Positions 4,756 to 11,325 of a stretch of DNA of 11,325 nucleotides are shown here, in pieces. The stretch is from Flemingiibacterium sp045649205 (GTDB taxonomy: Bacteria > Bacillota > Clostridia > Oscillospirales > CAG-272). Position 1 is the first letter of the stretch; each line of letters starts with the position of its first letter. The stretch covers positions 1 to 11,325 of the forward strand of contig JAZRPJ010000242.1 of the NCBI GenBank assembly GCA_045649205.1, in the 5' to 3' direction. Made by a program: the position numbers and the translations under genes. The notes beneath the pieces were generated by a model, which did no database searches, had not been told where the DNA came from, and worked only from the letters and a program-made list of their open reading frames with translations.

Positions 4756-5514
4756 TCACAGTCTTACGGGAATTCCCTCGGCACGAAGATGCTCCTTTAC
4801 CTCGCGCACCGTCAGCTCCCTGAAATGGAACAGACTTGCCGCCAAAGCTGCGTCACATCCCGTTTTCTTGAATACATCCGAAAAATGGTTCACATTTCCA
4901 CCGCCGCCGGAAGCAATCACGGGAATTTTCACTCTCTCTGATACAGCCTTTGTAAGCTCGATATCGAAGCCGCTTTTAGTGCCGTCCGTATCCATGGAAG
5001 TTAGGAGGATCTCTCCCGCACCCAGTTTTTCAGCCTCCACCGCCCATTCAATGGCATCTATTCCCATGTTCTTTCGTCCACCGTTGATGTAAACCGTAAA
5101 ATGCCCATCGGGGCATTTTTTTGCGTCAATGGCAAGGACTACGCACTGACTGCCGAACTTATCCGCCGCATCGGCTATGATACGCTTATTCAGCACCGCC
5201 GCCGAGTTGACGCCGACCTTATCCGCACCGGCAAGCAGTATCTCACGGAAATCCTCAACAGTCCGGATGCCTCCGCCCACAGTAAGGGGCATGAAAACCT
5301 CTCTTGCGGTCCTTTCAACAACATCCGTGATAGTCTTTCGCTTGTCACTTGAGGCGGTGATATCAAGGAATACAAGCTCATCCGCCCCCTGGGAATTGTA
5401 GAATTTCGCGCTCTCCACCGGGTCGCCGGCATCACGGAGTCCTACGAAATTTACGCCCTTTACAACTCTGCCATCCTTAACGTCAAGGCAGGGGATTATT
5501 CTTTTTGATAACAT
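4756..5514 (-). CDS. hisF: Imidazole glycerol phosphate synthase, cyclase subunit HisF
   Basis: This 252-residue TIM-barrel protein uses ammonia delivered by HisH to convert PRFAR to imidazole glycerol phosphate and AICAR. Catalytic Asp11 (IIPCLDVKDGR) and Asp130 (VLAIDAKK) fall at the family's standard numbers, and the phosphate-binding loops VGGGIRT and ASGGGGN are present. The length is normal. Its ATG overlaps the hisA stop by one base (TAATG), with GGGAGGG as the ribosome site inside hisA. Confidence 0.98.
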   Translation of the reverse strand: MLSKRIIPCLDVKDGRVVKGVNFVGLRDAGDPVESAKFYNSQGADELVFLDITASSDKRKTITDVVERTAREVFMPLTVGGGIRTVEDFREILLAGADKVGVNSAAVLNKRIIADAADKFGSQCVVLAIDAKKCPDGHFTVYINGGRKNMGIDAIEWAVEAEKLGAGEILLTSMDTDGTKSGFDIELTKAVSERVKIPVIASGGGGNVNHFSDVFKKTGCDAALAASLFHFRELTVREVKEHLRAEGIPVRL

Positions 5515-6242
5515 TATCTTCCCTCCCCTTTCGTCACGCTGACTGCTTCTTTTAATGAAAGCGAGCCGGAATAGATACTCTTTCCGCAGATCGCTCCGTA
5601 AAGATTCATCCTCGCAAGGTCGCGGATATTGTCAATATCACGGATTCCGCCGCTGGCGATAATGTTCATATCGGTAGCCGCTGCCAAATCACCGAGCTGG
5701 GTGAGGTTTGGACCGGACAGCGTTCCGTCCTTTGAGATATCGGTGAAAATCACGTATTTTACGCCCATTTTTTCCATCTCACGTGCAAGATCGATATAGT
5801 TGACATTAGAATCTTCAAGCCAGCCTGCGGTTTTGACCATGCAGTTGAGGGCATCAATACCCACGGCAATATGCTCACTGCCGTATTTTTTTATGGCATC
5901 CCGAACCAAACCGGGATTTGTAAGAGCCGCCGAACCGATGATTACACGGTCAACTCCCTTTTCGAGGTAATAGTCGACGGTATCCATATCGCGGATTCCG
6001 CCTCCCACCTCAATGGGTACGGGGACGGTTTTTGCAACCTCCGTGTATATGTCGGAGTTTATACGACTTCCCTCTTTTGCACCGTCCAGGTCAACCATGT
6101 GAATGTACTCTGCCCCATCCTTAACGAAGGACAGCGCCGTTTCAATAGGGTCTGCGGCAACCTGCTCAGCTGTACCGTACTCACCCTTTGTCAGGCGGAC
6201 ACATTTACCGCCAAGTATGTCTATAGCCGGTAAAATTATCAT
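5514..6242 (-). CDS. hisA: ProFAR isomerase HisA
   Basis: This 242-residue TIM-barrel enzyme isomerises ProFAR to PRFAR. It carries the catalytic Asp8 (ILPAIDILGGKCVRL) and Asp130 (VGIDALN), and the phosphate-binding motifs VGGGIRD and ASGGIRD of the two half-barrels. Histidine-specific features, a short IDxxG start and neighbours hisH and hisF, make HisA certain in preference to the related dual-function PriA. The ATG overlaps the hisH stop by four bases (ATGA) and has GGAGGGG just upstream. Confidence 0.97.
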   Translation of the reverse strand: MIILPAIDILGGKCVRLTKGEYGTAEQVAADPIETALSFVKDGAEYIHMVDLDGAKEGSRINSDIYTEVAKTVPVPIEVGGGIRDMDTVDYYLEKGVDRVIIGSAALTNPGLVRDAIKKYGSEHIAVGIDALNCMVKTAGWLEDSNVNYIDLAREMEKMGVKYVIFTDISKDGTLSGPNLTQLGDLAAATDMNIIASGGIRDIDNIRDLARMNLYGAICGKSIYSGSLSLKEAVSVTKGEGR

Positions 6243-6862
6243 TTTTCCCCTCCAACATACTTACAAAACTTTTTTAGAATACCAAGCCCCACCGTTTCGC
6301 TCTTTTCGGGATGGAACTGACATCCAAATACATTTCCACGCCCTACAATGGCAGTAATATCGTGACCGTAATCGGTGACAGCAATGAGGTCATCGGAATT
6401 TTTCACCTTCGCCTCGTAGGAATGTACAAAATACACCTGCTCACCGCCGCAAAGTCCGGCAGTAACGGGAGAGTCATTCAAAAACTTCAGCTCATTCCAA
6501 CCGATATGGGGAATTTTAAGTTCCTTTTCATCAATAAGGACAACCTCGCCCTCGATCAAATCAAGCCCGTCACACTCGGAAAATTCGTATCCTTTGGTGA
6601 ACAGCAGCTGCATACCGAGGCAAATTCCCATCAGGGGTTTGGTTTTTACATATTCCTTTATAAATAAGTCAAGTCCCGTGTCACGAAGACGTTTCATAGC
6701 ATCGGGAAAAGCTCCGACTCCGGGAAGAATAAGACCGTCCGCACGGGCAAGAGCGATCTTATCATCGGAGATAAATGACTCTGCACCGATAAAATCCATG
6801 GCATTCTTCACGCTGTGGAGATTACCCATACCGTAATCGATGATTCCTATTGTTTTCTTCAT
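6239..6862 (-). CDS. hisH: Imidazole glycerol phosphate synthase, glutaminase subunit HisH
   Basis: This 207-residue class I glutamine amidotransferase produces ammonia for HisF. The triad is visible: Cys81 in GICLGMQLLF, and His184 and Glu186 in CQFHPEKSE; the N-terminus MKKTIGIIDYGMGNLHSV is typical. The ATG at 6862 is chosen because GGAG lies seven bases before it. An in-frame TTG at 6874 (MEKQ...) overlaps that Shine-Dalgarno site and is rejected. The gene starts 15 bases after the hisB stop and overlaps hisA by four bases. Confidence 0.97.
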   Translation of the reverse strand: MKKTIGIIDYGMGNLHSVKNAMDFIGAESFISDDKIALARADGLILPGVGAFPDAMKRLRDTGLDLFIKEYVKTKPLMGICLGMQLLFTKGYEFSECDGLDLIEGEVVLIDEKELKIPHIGWNELKFLNDSPVTAGLCGGEQVYFVHSYEAKVKNSDDLIAVTDYGHDITAIVGRGNVFGCQFHPEKSETVGLGILKKFCKYVGGEK

Positions 6863-6877
6863 TTGTTTCTCCAAAAT

Positions 6878-7465
6878 TTACAGTGTTCCTTTAGCCGACA
6901 GAAGTCCCGCCGCACGGGGTGTAATCGCATCGGCAAGTGCATGAGCGAAGGCTTTGAAAAGCGCTTCGACACAGTGATGATCGTTGTCACCGTAGAGGAC
7001 GGCAAGGTGAAGAGTAGCGCCCATATTAAAGGCTACCGCTCTGAAAAACTCCTTTACCATCTGTGTATCAAATTCACCGATCATCTGTGCCGCCGGCTTA
7101 TAATCACATACGAGATATGGGCGACCGGATATGTCCATAACGCATCTTGCAAGTGCCTCATCCATAGGAATAAATGAAGTACCGTATCTTGTAAGCGGAG
7201 CAGATTTCTCGGCGATTTCGGCAAGGAGCTTTCCGAGGACAATGCCCACATCCTCTATGGAATGATGGCAGTCCACCGCTAAATCCCCGGTCATATCAAG
7301 GCCGATTATGAGCGCCCCATGGATTGCGAGGGAATTAAGCATATGGTCGAAGAAACCGACACCGCTGGTACCCTTCAGTCCGAAGCCGCTTTCTGCGCCT
7401 GCGGTAACGCTCATGGTGATTTTTGTTTCAAGGGTATTTCTTGTAAGGATAGCCGTATACATCAT
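6878..7465 (-). CDS. hisB: Imidazoleglycerol-phosphate dehydratase HisB (monofunctional)
   Basis: The 195-residue protein dehydrates imidazole glycerol phosphate to imidazole acetol phosphate. Manganese-ligand motifs are FFDHMLNSLAIHG (38-50), DCHHSIED (65-72), and GDNDHHCVEALFKAFAHAL near 159-177; the usual HHT is HHS here. There is no N-terminal HAD phosphatase domain, so it lacks the histidinol-phosphatase activity of the bifunctional enterobacterial HisB. Two consecutive Met codons exist: the first (7465) overlaps the hisC stop by four bases, while the second (7462) has better spacing from AGAGGTGAT. Either may be used. Confidence 0.97.
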   Translation of the reverse strand: MMYTAILTRNTLETKITMSVTAGAESGFGLKGTSGVGFFDHMLNSLAIHGALIIGLDMTGDLAVDCHHSIEDVGIVLGKLLAEIAEKSAPLTRYGTSFIPMDEALARCVMDISGRPYLVCDYKPAAQMIGEFDTQMVKEFFRAVAFNMGATLHLAVLYGDNDHHCVEALFKAFAHALADAITPRAAGLLSAKGTL

Positions 7466-8526
7466 ATCACCTCTTTAAATTTTTCGAGGAATGTTTCGCA
7501 CTCGTTCTTCGTACCGGCACAGATACGCAGATATCCACCGGACATACAGCGTATGGCAACGCCCTTTTCCATAAGGGCGCAGTACACAGACTTTGCCGCA
7601 TCCTCGCTCGCCATTTCCATATAAACGAAATTGGCGGCAGTGGGACAAACACGCTTGATTTTATCACTTGTTACTTTAAGAAGCTCCTCACGGAGATAGG
7701 TGAGATTTTCTTTGATTTCGCCCACCTTTTCTCTGATTTCCCCCACATTATCGAGTATAATTTCGCCGAATATCTGCGAAACACTGTTCACGTTATATGG
7801 GCTTTTAACCTTTCGTATCGCCTCGGTTAGCGCATTTCCGGCAATGGCAAAGCCAAGTCGGAGTGCCGCCGCACCGTATGCCTTTGACATGGTTTTGAGA
7901 ACCATCAGATTATCGTATTTTGAAACCAGGTCAATAACGCTTTCATCCTCCGGCGAAAACTCCATATATGCCTCGTCAACAACCACGATGGCATTTGTTT
8001 TTTCAATAAATTCAGCAATAGCTTCCCTTTTCGCTACCCATCCGGTAGGGTTACAGGGATTGGAGAAAAGCACGATCTTCGCCGAGCTTCTTTTCACTTC
8101 TTCTGCAAGCGCATCGAAATCAATCTCGAAATCACGGTTCTTCACCATTTTAACCGATGCCGCCCCTGCAAGATATGCATAGAAAGCATACATGGAAAAG
8201 TCAGGAACAGCAACGCATATGCTGTCACCGGGTGAGGCGAAGGAGCTGACAATAATTGAAATAAGCTCGTCCGACCCGTTGCCGGCGGTAACGTTATCGG
8301 GAGATATCCCGTAGAGTGGGGCGTATTTATTTACCAGTGCCGTGGCATAAGGGTCGGGATAGCGGTTGAAATCAATATCATAAACCGTCGCCGCAAGCTT
8401 GTCAAGCACCGCCTTTGACGGGCGAAACGGACTTTCATTAGCATCAAGGCGCACCGGTACCGGTGTCAGATTGGGGCTGTACGCCTCGATATCTTTAACT
8501 TTTTGTGGTATCAGATTCTCTACCAT
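7462..8526 (-). CDS. hisC: Histidinol-phosphate aminotransferase HisC
   Basis: This 354-residue PLP-dependent fold-type I aminotransferase converts imidazole acetol phosphate and glutamate to histidinol phosphate. It shows the N-terminal LDANESPF, the NPCNPTG loop (156-162), Asp184 in VVDEAYMEF, which contacts the pyridine nitrogen, and the PLP Schiff-base Lys215 in TMSKAYGAAALRLGFAI. The ATG overlaps the hisD stop by one base (TAATG), with AGAGGA as ribosome site. Specificity for histidinol phosphate is inferred from the operon, since related paralogs can act on other substrates. Confidence 0.97.
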   Translation of the reverse strand: MVENLIPQKVKDIEAYSPNLTPVPVRLDANESPFRPSKAVLDKLAATVYDIDFNRYPDPYATALVNKYAPLYGISPDNVTAGNGSDELISIIVSSFASPGDSICVAVPDFSMYAFYAYLAGAASVKMVKNRDFEIDFDALAEEVKRSSAKIVLFSNPCNPTGWVAKREAIAEFIEKTNAIVVVDEAYMEFSPEDESVIDLVSKYDNLMVLKTMSKAYGAAALRLGFAIAGNALTEAIRKVKSPYNVNSVSQIFGEIILDNVGEIREKVGEIKENLTYLREELLKVTSDKIKRVCPTAANFVYMEMASEDAAKSVYCALMEKGVAIRCMSGGYLRICAGTKNECETFLEKFKEVI

Positions 8527-9797
8527 TATTTCATCCTCTGTTTTATGGAATTTGCATGGGCTGACAATCCTTCTGCGTTTGCAAAGGTGATGATCTTCTC
8601 GCCTACCTTTGCAAGAGCGTCCTTGCTGTAATAAAGGTAGCTGGATTTTTTAATAAAGCTGTCAACACCCAGGGCAGAGGAAAATCTTGCCGTACCGTTT
8701 GTGGGCAGAACATGGTTAGGCCCTGCAAAATAGTCGCCGAGAGGCTCGGGAGAGTTGTCGCCGAGGAAAATTGAGCCGGCATTTTTAACAAGGGACAGCA
8801 GCTCAAAAGGATTCTCCACAGAAAGCTCAAGGTGCTCCGGCGCGATCTTGTTTGAAAGCTCAACCGCCTCACGAAGAGTGTCGACGATAACAATAGAGCC
8901 GAAAGAATCGAGGGATTTGTCGATAATTTCAGAACGCTCCAGGGTAGCTTTCTGCTTTTCGATTTCGGTGATTACGTCTTTTGCCAGCTTATGGCTTGTT
9001 GTAATGAGAATGGATGCCGCCATGGGGTCATGCTCTGCCTGGCTCATAAGGTCAGCGGCAACATAGTCGGCACGGGCACGGTCATCGGCAATGACAAGCA
9101 CCTCGCTGGGACCTGCGATCATATCGATATCCACTGCACCAAATACAAGCTTCTTCGCCATGGCAACGAAAATATTGCCGGGACCTACGATCTTATCAAC
9201 GCGCTCCACAGACTCAGTACCGTATGCCAGTGCGGCAACTGCCTGCGCACCGCCGATCTGCATAATGTCAGTGATTCCCGCGACCTTTGCGGCATAAACC
9301 ACCGCCGGATTGATACCCTCCTTTTTCGGTGGAGTTACTATGGTAATTTTATCAACCCCCGCAACCTTCGCCGGGATTCCGTTCATAAGAACGGAGGATG
9401 GATAAGCCGCCGTTCCGCCCGGAACGTAAAGTCCCACTTTTTCAAGGGGACGGACGATCTGACCCATGATCTTGCCGTCGGAATTTGTCATCCAGGAATT
9501 CTGAAGCTGCTTTTCATGGAAGGCACGGATATTCTCCGCCGCCTCGTCGATAGCCGCCTTTAATTCTTCGGGGACTTTAGCTATCAGTGCATCCTTTTCC
9601 GCCTCCGAAAGGTAAACCGAGGTGAGCTTCACCTTATCAAACTTTTCGGTATATTCGAAAAGTGCTTCATCCCCGCGTTTTCTTATGTCGGCGATTACTG
9701 CGGCAACAGTATTCATAATTTCGGGAGATATATTTTCCGCTCTGTCACCGAGGGCTGACAGCAGCTCGCCAATCTCGTTTTTTGTATATATTTTCAT
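8526..9797 (-). CDS. hisD: Histidinol dehydrogenase HisD
   Basis: This 423-residue zinc enzyme catalyses the two NAD-dependent oxidations from histidinol to histidine. Expected zinc ligands are Gln253 and His256 (SQAEHDPMA), Asp355 (PLGDYFAG) and His414 (GLSAHAN); the catalytic pair Glu321-His322 is in IAPEHLEL. The signature IDMIAGPSEVLVIAD is intact and the length is normal. It starts 11 bases after hisG, with AAGGA right after the hisG stop. This is one of the few real spacers in the operon. Confidence 0.98.
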   Translation of the reverse strand: MKIYTKNEIGELLSALGDRAENISPEIMNTVAAVIADIRKRGDEALFEYTEKFDKVKLTSVYLSEAEKDALIAKVPEELKAAIDEAAENIRAFHEKQLQNSWMTNSDGKIMGQIVRPLEKVGLYVPGGTAAYPSSVLMNGIPAKVAGVDKITIVTPPKKEGINPAVVYAAKVAGITDIMQIGGAQAVAALAYGTESVERVDKIVGPGNIFVAMAKKLVFGAVDIDMIAGPSEVLVIADDRARADYVAADLMSQAEHDPMAASILITTSHKLAKDVITEIEKQKATLERSEIIDKSLDSFGSIVIVDTLREAVELSNKIAPEHLELSVENPFELLSLVKNAGSIFLGDNSPEPLGDYFAGPNHVLPTNGTARFSSALGVDSFIKKSSYLYYSKDALAKVGEKIITFANAEGLSAHANSIKQRMK

Positions 9798-9808
9798 AGC
9801 TGTTCCTT

Positions 9809-10435
9809 TCAGGATTCAATTTGCGCCGAAATTCGGCTGACGAGCGCATCTATCTCTGATTTTTTCAATTTGATCGAAGCGGTATTAACGATAAGTCTTG
9901 TGGAAATATACGCCACATCCTCGTAAACCTCAAGTCCGTTCTCTTTGAGAGTCGAACCGGTTTCAACGATATCCACAATGGCATCCGCAAGATTGAGGAT
10001 CGGTGCAAGCTCTACCGAGCCTTCGATCTTTACTATCTCAACGTCAATGCCCTTGGAGTTGAAATAATTCTTAGTCACATTGGGGTATTTGGAAGCAATG
10101 ATTTTGTGGGTATACCCCTCGTAAAAATCCTTTCCCTTAATACCTGCAAGGGCGAACTTGCACTTGCCGAAGTTAAGGTCTAAAATTTCGTGGAACCATT
10201 TTCCATGCTCCATTATCGTATCCTCGCCCACGATTCCGACGTCGCAGACACCGTGCTCAATATATGTGATAACGTCCGCCGCCTTGGCGAGTACCACCTC
10301 GATATCCTCATCCCCGAGCTTAAAAACAAGCTTTCTTCCCTTATCGAGAAGCTCGGAGCAGTCGTATCCGGCACGCATGAGGATGTCCACTGCGCTCTTT
10401 TCGATTCTTCCTTTTGTAAGAGCAATTCTTATCAT
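9809..10435 (-). CDS. hisG: ATP phosphoribosyltransferase catalytic subunit HisG (short form)
   Basis: This 208-residue protein catalyses the first committed step, ATP plus PRPP to phosphoribosyl-ATP. It has the PRPP-binding stretch EGSVELAPILNLADAIVDIVETGSTL (138-163) and GVCDVGIVGEDTI (62-74). It lacks the C-terminal regulatory domain of long HisG proteins, so it belongs to the short form, which requires HisZ as partner for activity and histidine feedback. This agrees with hisZ directly upstream. The ATG overlaps the hisZ stop (ATGA) and has GGAGG seven bases before it, inside the last hisZ codons. Confidence 0.98.
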   Translation of the reverse strand: MIRIALTKGRIEKSAVDILMRAGYDCSELLDKGRKLVFKLGDEDIEVVLAKAADVITYIEHGVCDVGIVGEDTIMEHGKWFHEILDLNFGKCKFALAGIKGKDFYEGYTHKIIASKYPNVTKNYFNSKGIDVEIVKIEGSVELAPILNLADAIVDIVETGSTLKENGLEVYEDVAYISTRLIVNTASIKLKKSEIDALVSRISAQIES

Positions 10436-11325
10436 AACGCGCCTCCGTTCTTCGAGGAAAGGTCGATGACCTTCTTAATCTTCATCTTCTTTGCATACTC
10501 TTCGGTTTCTTCTATGGTGTCAAACACCGACAGCTCGCAGATCTTGCCGCCGTCACGGTAGCTGTTCATCAGCTCAACCGCCGCTCCGATGTTATCGGGG
10601 CTGTAGTGTACAATGGCATCGGCAGACGGCATATCCGTTAGCTTCCCGGATCTGATAAGTGCATCCGCAACAGCACAGACATTGATGCCAAAGCCGGTTG
10701 CAGGCATATCGTAATCGAATTTTTCAAGTAACTTATCGTAGCGTCCACCTTTAAGCACCGGCTCACCCGCTTTATCAATATAGCCACGGAATATCGCACC
10801 GGTATAGTAGTCGAACTTATGAACCATACTCATGTCGACCATAATATACTTACCGTAACCGGCACTGTTCAGGTTATCGTACAGTGTCTTTACATAGGAA
10901 AGAGCCGCAAGGGCATCCTTATTTCCGTCTGCAAGTGCCTCCGCTTCAGCGAACACTTCCTCGTTTCCGTAAAGGAGAGGCAGGCGTCTGATGGTTTCAT
11001 TGCGAAGATTTTTATCGAACATATTGAGCGAAACATAGTTCTTGGACTCCACAAAGGTGCGGACCGTCATCGCCGCCTCTTCGTCAAGATTCATACCCGA
11101 AATAAGGGCATTAAAGTATCCCACATGACCGATCTCAAGCTTGAAATCAAGACCGATGGATTTGAGTGTTTCAAGAGCGGTTATAATGCAGAGAAGATCG
11201 CTCTTGATCCCCGTACCGCCCACAAGCTCAATACCGCTTTGGAGAAGCTCACTGCGCATACCGGAGTTTTCGCTGTTCACGCGGTAGATATGCTGATTGT
11301 AGTAGAGCTTCTGTGGAGTTGCAGC
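10432..11325 (-). CDS. hisZ: ATP phosphoribosyltransferase regulatory subunit HisZ (N-terminus outside window)
   Basis: The frame is open to the right edge (297 residues visible), so the gene starts beyond 11325. The GTG at 11280 is an internal valine, in KLYYNQHIYRVNSENSG, the region matching class II aminoacyl-tRNA synthetase motif 2. Farther on are HKFDYYTGAIFRGYI, GGRYDKLLEKF and ATGFGINV (motif 3), typical of the histidyl-tRNA-synthetase-like HisZ family. HisZ does not charge tRNA; it forms a hetero-octamer with short HisG and carries the regulation. A full-length protein of roughly 390-430 residues is usual. The anticodon-binding domain of true HisRS seems absent: the visible C-terminal 80 residues form only a short extension. 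Context next to short hisG makes HisZ rather than HisS certain. Confidence 0.93.
   Translation of the reverse strand, partial: AATPQKLYYNQHIYRVNSENSGMRSELLQSGIELVGGTGIKSDLLCIITALETLKSIGLDFKLEIGHVGYFNALISGMNLDEEAAMTVRTFVESKNYVSLNMFDKNLRNETIRRLPLLYGNEEVFAEAEALADGNKDALAALSYVKTLYDNLNSAGYGKYIMVDMSMVHKFDYYTGAIFRGYIDKAGEPVLKGGRYDKLLEKFDYDMPATGFGINVCAVADALIRSGKLTDMPSADAIVHYSPDNIGAAVELMNSYRDGGKICELSVFDTIEETEEYAKKMKIKKVIDLSSKNGGAL

Noticed and set aside
6863..6874. TTG start extending HisH by four residues
   Set aside because: The TTG overlaps the GGAG ribosome site that serves the ATG at 6862, and the family N-terminus begins at that ATG.
8991..9563. Plus-strand open frame of 190 codons antisense to hisD
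   Set aside because: Although long, it mirrors hisD codons, has no convincing ribosome site and its translation (His/Arg/Cys-rich) looks like a shadow.
11278..11280. GTG as start of HisZ
   Set aside because: The frame stays open to the window edge, and the residues upstream (KLYYNQHIYR) match the conserved motif 2 region, so the gene begins outside.
10432..11325. Histidyl-tRNA synthetase (hisS)
   Set aside because: It lies directly before and overlaps a short-form hisG, lacks a full C-terminal anticodon-binding domain, and fits the HisZ pattern.

Overview
The window looks like chromosomal DNA of a spore-forming Clostridia-type Firmicute. A complete spoIIAA-spoIIAB-sigF operon, a collagen-like protein with a BclA-type C-terminal domain, and a his operon with separate hisI and hisE and a short HisG plus HisZ all fit an Oscillospiraceae/Ruminococcus-like gut bacterium. 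The family is inferred from gene content and sequence style; no search was run.

Layout. (1) 1-781, plus strand: 3' part of a collagen-like surface or spore-coat gene whose start lies left of the window. (2) 781-988: a gene-free convergent gap with three stem-loops, one ending the collagen gene and two ending the minus-strand pair. (3) 988-1739, minus strand: a DUF1653-family gene followed, with a 4-base overlap, by a GNAT acetyltransferase, driven by a near-consensus extended -10 promoter at 1779-1807. (4) 1908-3499, plus strand: spoIIAA, spoIIAB and sigF, the partner-switching module that controls the first forespore-specific sigma factor. (5) 3500-3620: an imperfect two-copy 20-bp direct repeat and a strong terminator hairpin in which a TTGACT-N17-TATAAT promoter is embedded. 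(6) 3621-4025, plus strand: a small uncharacterised helix-turn-helix protein. (7) 4066-11325, minus strand: a tightly packed histidine operon transcribed right to left in the order hisZ-hisG-hisD-hisC-hisB-hisH-hisA-hisF-hisI-hisE, with the 5' end of hisZ outside the window.

How the genes work together. The his genes cover every step from PRPP plus ATP to histidine except histidinol-phosphate phosphatase, which must be encoded elsewhere or by an unrecognised enzyme. Neighbouring his genes overlap by 1 or 4 bases or are separated by at most 15, so translational coupling is likely. In the spoIIA module, SpoIIAA (phosphorylated on the serine matching Ser58), SpoIIAB (GHKL kinase/anti-sigma) and sigma-F form the known switch. 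The least explained part is the 3500-4025 stretch: overlapping terminator and promoter, tandem repeat, and an unrecognised HTH gene directly behind sigF.

Most of the window is well-known biology. I found no clear evidence of a wholly new multi-gene system. There are no tRNA or rRNA genes, insertion sequences or CRISPR arrays that I can see.
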